A stretch of DNA of 64,000 bases from Tenacibaculum adriaticum (GCF_008124875.1 NZ_VNIA01000003.1:425474-489473), one strand, 5' to 3'; numbered from the stretch's first letter, positions 42,440-51,401 are shown. The notes: generated from the letters alone by a model not told the origin. Translations and numbers: made by a program.

Positions 42440-43774
42440 TTACGCAATAACTTCGGCTTTTACAAAGTTAAAACGTACCAATCCGTCTTCGTCAATAGTT
42501 GTTAAAGTAACGTCGTGTAACGTATTTACCAATTCAGGATTCCAAGGAGCTTTTACTTTTACGTAATTCTCTGTAAACCCATGAATGTAGCCTTCTTTAT
42601 TTTCGCTTTCGAATAAAACTGTTGAGGTGTTCCCTAACTGACTTTCGTAAAAAGAACGACGTTTTTTAACCGATAAACCACGTAACATTTTACTTCGTTT
42701 TGCACGTGTTTTTTTGGGTACAACTCCATTCATTTCAGCAGCTTCTGTATTAGGTCTTTCAGAATACGTAAATACGTGTAAATAAGAAATATCCAAATCG
42801 GACAAGTAATTGTAGGTTTCTAAAAATAATTCATCTGTTTCACCAGGGAAACCAACAATTACATCCACACCAATACAAGCGTTTGGCATTACTTCTTTGA
42901 TCTTAGCAACTCTGTCGGTATATACTTTGCGTAAATAACGGCGCTTCATTTTCTTTAATAACACATCGCTACCCGATTGTAACGGAATATGAAAATGTGG
43001 AACAAACGTTTCTGAGTTGGAAACAAAATCGATGGTTTCGTCTTTTAATAAATTGGGTTCAATAGACGAAATTCGTAAACGATGAATTCCTTCTACTTTA
43101 TCTAATTCCTGAACCAATTCTAAGAACGTATGTTCATGTCGTTTGTTACCAAATTCACCTTTTCCGTAGTCACCAATATTTACTCCTGTTAATACAATTT
43201 CTTTAATCCCTTTTTCAGAGATCTCTTTAGCGTTTTTTAATACATTTTCTAAGGTGTCACTACGTGAAATTCCACGAGCTAACGGAATGGTACAATAAGT
43301 GCATTTGTAATCGCAACCGTCTTGTACTTTTAAAAACGCACGCGTTCTATCACCAATAGAGTAAGAGCCTACATAAAAATCAGCTTCTTCAATTTCGCAG
43401 GAATGCACTTCCCCAATATCGTTTTTGGTTAAGTCGTTAATATAGCTAGTAACATTGAATTTTTCAGTAGCACCTAATACCAAATCCACACCATCAACAG
43501 CTGCTAATTCTTCCGGTTTTAATTGTGCATAACAACCCACACCAATAATAAAAGCTTCGTCATTTTGCTTTAAAGCAGACTTTACAATGGTTTTGAAACG
43601 TTTATCAGCATTATCAGTTACCGAGCATGTGTTAATTACATATACATCTGCTTTTTCTTCAAACTCCACACGTTCAAAACCTTCGTTAACAAAGTTACGA
43701 GCTATGGTTGATGTTTCTGAAAAATTAAGTTTACACCCAAGTGTGTAAAAAGCTACTTTTTTATCTGCATTCAT
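42440..43774 (-). CDS. mtaB: MtaB: tRNA threonylcarbamoyladenosine methylthiotransferase
   Basis: A 444-residue radical-SAM enzyme that adds a methylthio group to t6A37 in tRNA. UPF0004 domain cysteines in YTLGCKLNFSE, INTCSVTDNAD and VGCYAQL; radical-SAM CxxxCxxC in DGCDYKCTYCTIPLARG; C-terminal TRAM-like domain. GCKLNFSE and CSVT are the MtaB rather than RimO versions of these motifs. The ATG at 43774 (MNADKKVAFY) is chosen; an in-frame start at 43831 would overlap the divergent monooxygenase gene and add 19 non-conserved residues. Confidence 0.95.
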   Translation of the reverse strand: MNADKKVAFYTLGCKLNFSETSTIARNFVNEGFERVEFEEKADVYVINTCSVTDNADKRFKTIVKSALKQNDEAFIIGVGCYAQLKPEELAAVDGVDLVLGATEKFNVTSYINDLTKNDIGEVHSCEIEEADFYVGSYSIGDRTRAFLKVQDGCDYKCTYCTIPLARGISRSDTLENVLKNAKEISEKGIKEIVLTGVNIGDYGKGEFGNKRHEHTFLELVQELDKVEGIHRLRISSIEPNLLKDETIDFVSNSETFVPHFHIPLQSGSDVLLKKMKRRYLRKVYTDRVAKIKEVMPNACIGVDVIVGFPGETDELFLETYNYLSDLDISYLHVFTYSERPNTEAAEMNGVVPKKTRAKRSKMLRGLSVKKRRSFYESQLGNTSTVLFESENKEGYIHGFTENYVKVKAPWNPELVNTLHDVTLTTIDEDGLVRFNFVKAEVIA

Positions 43775-43810
43775 TCCTGTACATTTACAAACCGCAAAGT
43801 TACTCATTTT

Positions 43811-44128
43811 ATGATTGCCAACACACCCCAAACACCATATTACGCTGTGATTTTTACAAGTTTACGAACCGAAGGTGATAATGATTATTCGGTTACTGCT
43901 GAAAAAATGGAAGAACTTGCTCAACAACAAGATGGCTATTTAGGTATTGAAAGTGCTCGAAACGAATTAGGAATTACGGTTTCGTACTGGAAAAGTTTAG
44001 AGGCCATAAAAAATTGGAAACTGAATATTCATCATATAGAAGTGAGACAAAAGGGGAGAGCTACTTGGTACAAACAATTTAAGGTAAGAATTTGTAAAGT
44101 TGAAAGAGATTATGAATTTGAAAAGTAG
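43811..44128 (+). CDS. Antibiotic-biosynthesis-monooxygenase-domain protein
   Basis: A 105-residue ferredoxin-like-fold protein of the ABM family (PF03992): YAVIFTSLRTEGDNDYSV, the segment EELAQQQDGYLGIESARN, ISVSYW-like GITVSYWKSLEAIKNWKLN, and a His-rich tail (IHHIEVRQKGR). In many bacteria such proteins are haem-degrading or unknown small oxygenases. Its 3' end overlaps the possible start of the oligopeptide-binding gene. Divergent from mtaB with a 36-base gap. Confidence 0.85.
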   Translation: MIANTPQTPYYAVIFTSLRTEGDNDYSVTAEKMEELAQQQDGYLGIESARNELGITVSYWKSLEAIKNWKLNIHHIEVRQKGRATWYKQFKVRICKVERDYEFEK

Positions 44129-45788
44129 CACCAAGAAGCAAGAATTAAGAACCAAGTTATTGTCAGTTCGAGTGTTTTTACAGGGTAAAAATGTATCGAG
44201 AACTGCATTTTTGTTCTCTTTTGTCTTACTGATTTCCTGCGGAAAAAAACCGTCAAAATTTACCGACGCTCAGGTGTTTCGCTATAACGAACACTCAAAC
44301 ATTACCTCGTTAGACCCTGCATTTGCCAAAGATCAGCGTAATATATGGGCGGTAAACCAATTGTATAACGGATTGGTACAACTGGATGACAGCTTACACG
44401 TACAACCGGATATTGCCAAAGAGTGGACAATCTCTGAAGACGGAAAATTATATCAATTTACATTGAGAAATGATGTTTTCTTTCATAAACATAGTGTCTT
44501 CGGAAAAGATTCTACAAGAACTGTTATTGCGCAAGATTTTGAATATTCGTTTCATCGATTGCTAGATAAAAATGTGGCTTCACCTGGAGGTTGGGTGTTG
44601 CAAAATGTAGCTGATTTTAAAGCGGAGAACGATTCTATTTTTACCATAAATTTGAAACAACCATTCCCGCCATTTTTAGGTTTGTTGGCTATGAAATACT
44701 GTTCGGTAGTGTCGAAAGAAGCAGTAGAGACTTTTGGTAACGAGTTTAGAGCAAACCCGATTGGTACAGGACCTTTTCAACATAAATTATGGGTAGAAAA
44801 TACCAAGTTGGTATTGCGTAAAAATCCACTGTATTTTGAAACCGATGTAAAAGGGGAGCAATTACCCTATTTAGAAGCTGTGGCGGTTACTTTTTTACCC
44901 GATAAACAAAGTGAATTCCTGCAATTTATACAAGGGAATTTAGACTTTATGAAAAGCTTAGATGCCTCGTATAAAGATGAGATTTTAGCTACAGACGGAA
45001 AATTACAAGCTAAATACAGCGATAAAATCAACATGCAAACGGGTTCTTATTTAAACACCGAATATTTAGGTATTTATTTAGATGTTGAGCAAGAGTACCC
45101 CACAAAATCAAAACTAATTCGACAAGCCATTAATTACGGATTTGATCGTGAAAAGATGATCAAATTTCTACGTAACGGAATTGGAACCCCTGCAATTAAC
45201 GGATTTATACCCAAAGGATTGCCTTCGTTTAATGCTCAAACAGGATATTCGTATCAGCCAGAAAAATCAAAACAACTTTTAGAGCGGTTCAAAGTAGAAA
45301 CAGGAAATACTACCCCAGAAATAACGATTACTACGAATGGTAATTATTTAGACTTGTGCGAATTTATACAACGAGAATTACAAAAAATAGGTTTAGAAAC
45401 GAAAGTAGATGTAATTCCGCCTTCAACCTTACGACAAGGAAAAGCCAATGGTAAACTACCTATTTTTAGAGCGAGTTGGATTGCCGATTACCCAGATGCA
45501 GAAAACTATCTATCACTTTTTTACAGTAAGAACTTTACACCGAACGGACCTAATTATACGCATTTTAAAAACGAGGTGTTTGATAGTTTGTACGTACAAT
45601 CGATAAAAGAAACAGATAACGCTAAACGTTACCGATTGTACCAACAAATGGACAGTCTTATTATAGATGAAGCACCTGTTGTACCGCTATATTACGATGA
45701 AGTAATACGTTTCTCACAAAAAAATGTACATGGTTTGGGTATTAACCCTATTGATTTGTTGAATTTGAAACGAGTGAGGAAGGGCTAA
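44112..45788 (+). CDS. Oligopeptide-binding (SBP_bac_5) lipoprotein
   Basis: About 558 residues of a family 5 extracellular solute-binding protein (DppA/OppA-like). Lipobox in FLFSFVLLISCGKKPS, then ITSLDPAFAKDQRNIWAVNQ, LYNGLVQLDD, FTLRNDVFFHKHSVFGKD and the C-terminal ADYPDAENYLSLFYSKNF. The first 40 residues before the signal helix are odd: they are encoded by a palindromic repeat (44161-44206). A GTG at 44174 giving MFLQGKNVSRTAFLFSF would be a normal lipoprotein signal and may be the true start. No permease is adjacent. Confidence 0.88.
   Translation: MNLKSSTKKQELRTKLLSVRVFLQGKNVSRTAFLFSFVLLISCGKKPSKFTDAQVFRYNEHSNITSLDPAFAKDQRNIWAVNQLYNGLVQLDDSLHVQPDIAKEWTISEDGKLYQFTLRNDVFFHKHSVFGKDSTRTVIAQDFEYSFHRLLDKNVASPGGWVLQNVADFKAENDSIFTINLKQPFPPFLGLLAMKYCSVVSKEAVETFGNEFRANPIGTGPFQHKLWVENTKLVLRKNPLYFETDVKGEQLPYLEAVAVTFLPDKQSEFLQFIQGNLDFMKSLDASYKDEILATDGKLQAKYSDKINMQTGSYLNTEYLGIYLDVEQEYPTKSKLIRQAINYGFDREKMIKFLRNGIGTPAINGFIPKGLPSFNAQTGYSYQPEKSKQLLERFKVETGNTTPEITITTNGNYLDLCEFIQRELQKIGLETKVDVIPPSTLRQGKANGKLPIFRASWIADYPDAENYLSLFYSKNFTPNGPNYTHFKNEVFDSLYVQSIKETDNAKRYRLYQQMDSLIIDEAPVVPLYYDEVIRFSQKNVHGLGINPIDLLNLKRVRKG
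44161..44206. repeat. Palindromic repeat (family E) inside a coding region
   Basis: TGTCAGTTCGAGTGTTTTTA at 44161 and ATGTATCGAGAACTG ending at 44205 are imperfect inverted arms (CAGTTCGA / TCGAGAACTG). It matches from memory a dispersed flavobacterial repeat and here lies within the reading frame or leader of the oligopeptide-binding lipoprotein. Confidence 0.55.
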
Positions 45789-45794
45789 TGAAAA

Positions 45795-45832
45795 CAACTT
45801 TAATTGCGGTTATATATTATTGTACCTTAATC
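45795..45832. repeat. Possible cassette-boundary element, 3' of the 324-residue hypothetical
   Basis: On the minus strand, right after the stop: GGTACAATAATATATAACCG then CAATTAAAG. It shares GTACAA, a run of TAT/ATA and CCGCAATT with the element at 7685-7738 but is clearly diverged. Weak by itself. Confidence 0.3.
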
Positions 45833-46807
45833 TTATTCTTTTTTATCTTTATTATCAAATAATTTTAATTGTTGTTTTTCAGCTTCTTTTTCTTTTCTAT
45901 ATTTTTTTCCTTGTGGTGTTTCCTCAACAATGTTTTCATAGTGTTTTTTTAGAACAGTCAAAACAGAATAACTTGAAGTGTATATTTCTCCGACCTCATT
46001 TATTTTTCTATTTTTTTCTAAAATACAATCTATAAATGTTCCATTTTTAAATTCAACCCCTTCTGCTATTATTGATTTTTTAAAGATTTTATCTTTCATA
46101 TAAAAATCGACTGCTTCTCCAATTTTACCATAGATACCTTTCCATTTGTACTTTCCTTTTTTTAGAACAGGTGAAATAATTTCTATAGTAGCATTTTCAT
46201 CAATTTCAGATTCTAATTCATTACTTTCAATTACAAATTTGTCAAAGTCAGTTCTTGAAATGAATTTTGGATCCTCAATTTTTTCCTTATTTTTAGATAA
46301 TTTTGTTGTAGATATTTTTTTGACTTTTGGATAATTATAAAGTTGTTTATAATAATTTGATAAGTGTTTAAGTATTTTTGGATTACTATCAATTATTAAA
46401 TTCAAATTTTGAATTGTAATTTGTTCAGGCTCTTTTTCTTTAATTTCTTTTTTTAAAACTTTTATATTTAACTTTCTTTCCTCTGTGCTTAATTTTAAAT
46501 CCTTTTTCTCAAGTTTAGTTTTTCTTATAGGAACTCTCGATAAAACTTGTGATAAACCAGTAAGAAGTAAAGTTATTTGAACGGAGTTTTCAGCAAGAAA
46601 AGTCCACAATTCAGTTAGCCCACCTTCTTCAAAAGCTTCAGTTTCTACTCGAACATCTAGCTCTAATTCTTTTTGAAGTTCAGTATATATTTGCAGAAGC
46701 TCAAATTCACAACGATTTCTTACAAAAGCATTCATTGTATGAGAATCATCACTATCATCAAAATAATAGTGTAATTCTAATTTATTTGCTTGTGATTGTT
46801 CTTTCAT
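45833..46807 (-). CDS. Hypothetical protein, 324 residues
   Basis: No family recognised. The N terminus (residues 1-70) is acidic and polar; one hydrophobic stretch follows (WTFLAENSVQITLLLTGLS, about 68-87), then a highly charged Lys/Glu-rich region (residues 95-175) likely to be helical, and a soluble C-terminal part (about 175-290) ending in a basic tail. No signal peptide. A lone gene between core genes, with weak repeat-like flanks resembling other accessory genes in this window. Expressed status and function unknown. Confidence 0.65.
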   Translation of the reverse strand: MKEQSQANKLELHYYFDDSDDSHTMNAFVRNRCEFELLQIYTELQKELELDVRVETEAFEEGGLTELWTFLAENSVQITLLLTGLSQVLSRVPIRKTKLEKKDLKLSTEERKLNIKVLKKEIKEKEPEQITIQNLNLIIDSNPKILKHLSNYYKQLYNYPKVKKISTTKLSKNKEKIEDPKFISRTDFDKFVIESNELESEIDENATIEIISPVLKKGKYKWKGIYGKIGEAVDFYMKDKIFKKSIIAEGVEFKNGTFIDCILEKNRKINEVGEIYTSSYSVLTVLKKHYENIVEETPQGKKYRKEKEAEKQQLKLFDNKDKKE

Positions 46808-46814
46808 CTAGAGT

Positions 46815-46860
46815 TCTTTTGCCTTGTGTACAACTTATTTATATGTGTGCAAAAAGTACG
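46815..46860. repeat. Possible cassette-boundary element, 5' of the 324-residue hypothetical
   Basis: GCCTTGTGTACAACTTATTT then ATATGTGTGC. On the minus strand this reads GTTGTACACAAGG just before the start, complementary in type to the GTACAA-containing sequence after the stop. No full palindrome was traced. Confidence 0.3.
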
Positions 46861-46966
46861 CTTAACATTATTAAGCAGGAAAATAAATGGAAGTGTATAG
46901 CAATTTACATCCAATATTATCCATAGCAATTTTACTGTTAGCAATTTAGATAAAAAAAACTGGTAT

Positions 46967-48106
46967 TTAAAATACCAATTCTTTAATTTTTTGTTTAATT
47001 GTTTTCTTAATGTCTTTTGGGTAAGTTCTTTTACCATGAAAAACATCTGCCATAGCCTCACTAAAACGTTGTCCGTATTTTTTTAAGAGCACGTTTCTAA
47101 TCGTTTTTTGTTCGTAAAACCATTTAGCAAGCCATAAACCTGTTCTAATTTCTGGTAATAAATTTTCTTCTAGTTTTTCTACATATAGTTTCTCTGCCAA
47201 TTCTGGGTTTTGGTCAGCTTCAATAATGGCTTCTGCAGCTAGCTTACCACTGTAAATCGCATTCGAAATCCCTTCTGCAGTAATAGGATCAGCAAAACCT
47301 GCAGCATCACCAATTAAAAACACGTTGTTTTTTACAAAACCATCGGTTCTTGGAGCTACGGGAATTTGAAATCCGTGTTGTGTTTCGCTAATTACTTCTT
47401 TTATCCCCAACATTTCTACATACTCTTTGTAAAATTTTTTGAGATTAATTTTGGTTCTTCTTGCAGAGGCAACACCCAAGGAAAGGTGATTTTTCTTTGG
47501 AAAGCTCCAAGCATAGCCAAAAGGGATGGCATCAATATCGAAACGTACTTCATTTTTAAGGCGGTTAAAATCTTCTTCAGAAACTTCTACTTCATATTCC
47601 AATGCAGGGATTAATTTACGAGTATCTTCTTTCCAACCCGCCATTTTTGCTGTAGGACTTAAAGCGCCATCTGCAGCAATTACAAATTTTGCGGTGATAG
47701 TTTCTTTAGAAGTTTTTAACTGGATAAGATCGTCTGTAAATTCTAAAGATTCTAGTTTATGATCTTGAAGTAAAACAACACCTAATTCTTTGGCTTTTTC
47801 AACAAGTAGGTTGTCAAACGAATCGCGCATTACCATTGAAATAGTGGGTTTTTCTCGATGTGTTTGAAAATGGAGTTTTTTACCTAAATAAATATCTACT
47901 GTATTAAATTCAGCAGCTACGACACTGCTAATATCGAAGGGTAAATCTTTACGTCCTCTATATACAAATCCGCCACCACAGGTTTTATAACGTGGTAAAG
48001 TTTCTTTTTCAATAATTACAGTTGAAATCCCTTTTTTAGCAAGGTGAAAGGCAGTGGAGGCCCCTGATGGCCCACCGCCAATAATAGCAATATCAAAGTG
48101 TTTCAT
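46967..48106 (-). CDS. Geranylgeranyl-reductase-family FAD oxidoreductase
   Basis: A 379-residue flavoprotein. FAD-binding Rossmann motif at the N terminus (IIGGGPSGASTAFHLAKKG), the GGR-family signature LPRYKTCGGGFVYRG, and the second FAD motif VFLIGDAAGFADPITAEGIS. The family reduces isoprenoid double bonds (menaquinone, lipids, chlorophyll-type side chains) or acts on other hydrophobic substrates. Given menD/menB in the window, menaquinone side-chain reduction is one option, but this is inference. Monocistronic on the minus strand. Confidence 0.9.
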   Translation of the reverse strand: MKHFDIAIIGGGPSGASTAFHLAKKGISTVIIEKETLPRYKTCGGGFVYRGRKDLPFDISSVVAAEFNTVDIYLGKKLHFQTHREKPTISMVMRDSFDNLLVEKAKELGVVLLQDHKLESLEFTDDLIQLKTSKETITAKFVIAADGALSPTAKMAGWKEDTRKLIPALEYEVEVSEEDFNRLKNEVRFDIDAIPFGYAWSFPKKNHLSLGVASARRTKINLKKFYKEYVEMLGIKEVISETQHGFQIPVAPRTDGFVKNNVFLIGDAAGFADPITAEGISNAIYSGKLAAEAIIEADQNPELAEKLYVEKLEENLLPEIRTGLWLAKWFYEQKTIRNVLLKKYGQRFSEAMADVFHGKRTYPKDIKKTIKQKIKELVF

Positions 48107-48201
48107 TGTTAGTTTGTTAGTGTAGCTAATATAGGGATTCCTTTTAATTTATAGGAGCTATAATAGGGAAGTAATATTCTAATTGGTAATTAATACGGTT
48201 T

Positions 48202-48437
48202 AGATTGCTTCGTTCCTCGCAATGACTTTCTATTTGTTACTACGAGGGAGCACATGAACGAAGTAATCTTTTTATAGTGCTGTTATTGTTTTCAAAGAAA
48301 AGGCAATATATAATCAGTATGTTGAGATTGCTTTGTTCCTCGCAATGACATTTTGCTCGTCATTACGAGAGAGTTTACGACTGAAGTAATCTTTTCATTG
48401 GTAACCAATATAGTTTAGATTGCTTCACGCAATGACA
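48202..48437. repeat. Cluster of family A palindromic repeats
   Basis: AGATTGCTTCGTTCCTCGCA plus ATGAC (48202-48226), ACTACGAGGGAGCACATGAA then CGAAGTAATCTTT (48240-48271), AGATTGCTTTGTTCCTCGCA plus ATGACA (48325-48350), GTCATTACGAGAGAG...ACTGAAGTAATCTTT (48359-48394), and AGATTGCTTCACGCAATGAC (48417-48436). The arms alternate in orientation, so at least two complete hairpins can form. It is the best-preserved group in the window. Confidence 0.8.
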
Positions 48438-48461
48438 AAAAAAGGAGGCTAAAAGCCTCCT
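48436..48461 (-). terminator. Terminator of the PLP-enzyme gene
   Basis: AGGAGGCT / AGCCTCCT 8-bp stem with loop TTT and a T-run on the minus strand, 6 bases after the stop. It directly abuts the last family A repeat arm. Confidence 0.9.
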
Positions 48462-48466
48462 CATTA

Positions 48467-50308
48467 TTATAATTCATTTACAAAATCTAAAAACACTTTT
48501 TTATGGCGTTCTAGATCCATGTTTGCAGATAGTGCTACGCGTGCAATATAGTCTTTGTCACCTTCTTTAGTGGTTCCTTGAGTTGAGGTGGCTGGTATGG
48601 TCCAATAACATCCTTTTAATTGTCCGTAACTCACACAGTATTTACTTTCCTCAGGAATTTCAGTGATCATTAAATTGATCAACTTTAAATTTAAAGCGCG
48701 CTTATAGGTTTCTCTTTCTTCTTCTGTATTTCCTTTGGTAGGTAGGTCTAATGAAAATACCGATGGCGTAAATCCTTGTGCGGCTAATTCTTCCGATACA
48801 AAATTGATTTTAGCCGTAGGCAACACTTCTTCAATAAAACTTACAAACTCACGCGTGTTTTTGTATGCTCCTTCAATGCGTTGTAACATAGAAGGTAATT
48901 GGGTTGCTAATATGTCTAGTTGCAAACCGGTAGCTTCGTTATCACACAATTTTATATGTATATCGATCTTATGCATTAACGAAGCTGCTTTGGTGTTGGC
49001 AACACAATAACCGGCAGTACATTTACCGCCACTCGGGAATTTAGATCCGCTTACATACGCAATGGTTCTTACCGATGAAAGTATTTCATCATCGCCTAAA
49101 AAGTGTACGTTCGGACAAAAAGTTTGGTCTAACACAAACACAGGATCTACCGCAATATTTCCTGTTGCCGTTTTGCGTGATGCGCTCAACACTTCTTTTA
49201 ATTTAATAAGATCTGGAACTTCTACTCTTGGGTTGGTAGGTATTTCTGCAATGATATACGGAACTGCATCTTCTTTGGCAATTTCATTTAATACCATGTC
49301 TATACTTTTTACCATGTCGTTACCACCATCTACCGGTAAGTCCATCACTTCAACATTGTCTAAACAAGCCGCTACACGACGTGCTTGATCGTTGGTACCT
49401 CCGTAACAGTTTGGTGGCACTACAATTTTAATGGCTTTTCCTTTATGGTTTTCAAAGGCATGGTCTATTAAGCCCATGACAATGGCATATTGTATAGAAA
49501 GTCCACTTGAACCCACAATTGCATTGGTGCTTGCTTCAGTAATTTTTTTAACTGAATTTATAACCGCTGCTTTGTTGGCTTGAGTATCATAAACTACACT
49601 ATTATAAGGAAGCCCTGTTAACTGTTGCAAAGCCACTAAAGTATTTGCCGGAGTCATGGCAATAGTTTCTCTTCTTCTTACATGTTGAATTTCTGAGATA
49701 TAATTTTCGTTATGTTTTCCGTTAACCAATACAATGCTTCCTAAGTTAGCGTTTGTATTAATAAAGAAATCAACCTTAGGAGATAGTATAAAATCGCAAA
49801 CATTTTCTTTTTCTGAAACTAATATGGTGCTACCGTCAAAATCAGTAATATCGTCTACACTATTTATCTTTTTAACCTCAAATTTATATCCGTACACATT
49901 TTTAACGACGTCAACATCAAAATGTGCCGGTAATTGATTGATGTATACAATTTGAGTGTTTTTATTTGCTAATAAGTTTTTTCTTAACACCGCTAAAATT
50001 GGCGTTGTTTTAGAAGAGAAACTAATGACGTTATCTGATTTTAAGTTGTGTAACTTAGCAATAGTCCATTCTAATACAGAAGATAACGGGTGTCCTAATC
50101 GGATATAATCATAAGCAGTAGGTAATTCACTTAGTGCTAATGTTTCAGCATTATTGTTGTTGAATAAGTTTTCAAACTGTTCTAAAAACTCGGTTTTAGC
50201 CAATTCTTCATTATAAATATCCAATCGGTGTGTTGTTAAATTTAACCAAGCGTCTGGCATGTTTTTAACAACATTTTTAATATAATTTAGTAGTGTGTTA
50301 CTGTGCAT
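48467..50308 (-). CDS. Cys/Met-metabolism PLP-dependent enzyme with long N-terminal extension
   Basis: A 613-residue protein; the usual family (PF01053: cystathionine gamma-synthase, gamma-lyase and relatives) is about 390. Residues 220-613 hold the full fold, with VGSSGLSIQYAIVMGL, PPNCYGGTNDQARRV, DPVFVLDQTF and the likely Schiff-base Lys423 in VSGSKFPSGGKCTAG. Residues 60-200 also resemble the start of this fold (YDYIRLGHPLSSVLEWTIAK, ISFSSKTTPILAVLRKNL) but lack a Lys site, suggesting a decayed duplication. The ATG at 50308 is chosen over an upstream TTG. Probable sulphur amino-acid enzyme; reaction not assignable. Confidence 0.82.
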   Translation of the reverse strand: MHSNTLLNYIKNVVKNMPDAWLNLTTHRLDIYNEELAKTEFLEQFENLFNNNNAETLALSELPTAYDYIRLGHPLSSVLEWTIAKLHNLKSDNVISFSSKTTPILAVLRKNLLANKNTQIVYINQLPAHFDVDVVKNVYGYKFEVKKINSVDDITDFDGSTILVSEKENVCDFILSPKVDFFINTNANLGSIVLVNGKHNENYISEIQHVRRRETIAMTPANTLVALQQLTGLPYNSVVYDTQANKAAVINSVKKITEASTNAIVGSSGLSIQYAIVMGLIDHAFENHKGKAIKIVVPPNCYGGTNDQARRVAACLDNVEVMDLPVDGGNDMVKSIDMVLNEIAKEDAVPYIIAEIPTNPRVEVPDLIKLKEVLSASRKTATGNIAVDPVFVLDQTFCPNVHFLGDDEILSSVRTIAYVSGSKFPSGGKCTAGYCVANTKAASLMHKIDIHIKLCDNEATGLQLDILATQLPSMLQRIEGAYKNTREFVSFIEEVLPTAKINFVSEELAAQGFTPSVFSLDLPTKGNTEEERETYKRALNLKLINLMITEIPEESKYCVSYGQLKGCYWTIPATSTQGTTKEGDKDYIARVALSANMDLERHKKVFLDFVNEL

Positions 50309-50378
50309 AATTTTAACCTTAAAATAGGCTTGCAAGATACGTTAAATAGAATTTTTCTAAATATAGAATTTGATATAA

Positions 50379-51401
50379 TTACCAATTTATACGTGTCATA
50401 ATAGGGTAGTGGTCGGAATACTTTTTATTGAATGTTTGAAAACGATTTATCTCGGTTGAAGTGTCTGTTAAGATAAAATCTATTCGCATAGGAAAAAAGT
50501 AATTAAAAGATTTTCCTAAACCCGAACCAGCTTCTGAAAAAGCATCTTTTTTATGGGTCGAAATTTTTTTATAAACCCAAGAATAAGCAGTGTTGTTAAA
50601 ATCTCCACAAACAACTTCTTTTCCTTTCCATTGTTTTTCATGGGCTAAAAATTGCTCGGTTTGGGTAGCTTGTTTCTGGAAACCATTCTCTAAACGTTTT
50701 ATTAATTTTTCTGAGTTTTCTTCTCCAAAATTTTCTTTAGCGGGATTAATTTTTAACGATTGTAAATGCAAATTATATACTCGTATTGTATCTTTTCCTC
50801 TTAAAATATCAATAAAAATGGCATTGTTGGCACTCTCTTTAAAATTTAAAGAACCTTTATTGATGATGGGGAATTTTGAAAATATAGCCAATCCAAAATT
50901 TTTGTGTTTTGACTTCGGAACAAAGTATGAATATCTGAAATCTAATTTCCTCTTATCTGAGTGATGGTATTCTTGTATGGCTAAAATATCGGGTGATTTT
51001 TCATTGATAAAAGAAACGATTTTTTGATCTATAGCATCGTCTTTTATCCATTTGTAAAAGTTAAACATTCTTACATTGTAGCTCATCACTTTTATGTCGT
51101 CATTCAGCATTATTTTTTTAGGGGAGATTTTTAAAAAAGGCGGGCAAAAAAGCCAACCAATTACTAAAATTAACCCAGATAGAATCAAATGCTTTTTCAG
51201 TTTGATTAACCAGTACACAAAAAACAAGGCATTGATAATGATTAAAAAAGGTACCGCTAAACTTAAAACAGAGAATAGAGGAACTGTTTTTGGTGAAATA
51301 AAAGGTAAAAAATAGGAGAGTAGCAGACCTGCTGCAAAAATCGAATTAACGAAATACAACAATTTGCTATATAATGAAATCTTATATTGTTTTTTAGCCA
51401 C
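50379..51401 (-). CDS. EEP-family membrane-anchored endonuclease/exonuclease/phosphatase
   Basis: A 340-residue protein with three N-terminal membrane helices (about residues 10-95), then an EEP domain at about 100-340. Catalytic motifs are visible: VMSYNVRMFN, LAIQEYHHS (metal-binding Glu), VVCGDFNNTAYSW (G-D-F-N) and the final KYSDHYPIMTRI (S-D-H). The membrane anchoring suggests an envelope role as a phosphodiesterase or nuclease. It overlaps the downstream end of the second rhomboid gene by one base; part of a mutL-rhomboid-rhomboid-EEP series. Confidence 0.88.
   Translation of the reverse strand: MAKKQYKISLYSKLLYFVNSIFAAGLLLSYFLPFISPKTVPLFSVLSLAVPFLIIINALFFVYWLIKLKKHLILSGLILVIGWLFCPPFLKISPKKIMLNDDIKVMSYNVRMFNFYKWIKDDAIDQKIVSFINEKSPDILAIQEYHHSDKRKLDFRYSYFVPKSKHKNFGLAIFSKFPIINKGSLNFKESANNAIFIDILRGKDTIRVYNLHLQSLKINPAKENFGEENSEKLIKRLENGFQKQATQTEQFLAHEKQWKGKEVVCGDFNNTAYSWVYKKISTHKKDAFSEAGSGLGKSFNYFFPMRIDFILTDTSTEINRFQTFNKKYSDHYPIMTRINW

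Larger units (their letters stand above)
48107..48466. other. Repeat-filled intergenic stretch
   Basis: 360 bases between two minus-strand genes with no gene. After about 90 plain bases it contains three right arms and two left arms of the family A repeat (48202-48437) and ends with the terminator of the PLP-enzyme gene. Confidence 0.85.

Noticed and set aside
43775..43831. Longer mtaB start adding 19 residues
   Set aside because: The extension is not conserved and would overlap the divergent monooxygenase gene; MNADKKVAFYTLGCKLNF is the expected start.
48202..48437. CRISPR array
   Set aside because: The repeats are inverted and alternate in orientation, have unequal spacing and no unique spacers of constant length; no cas genes are present.
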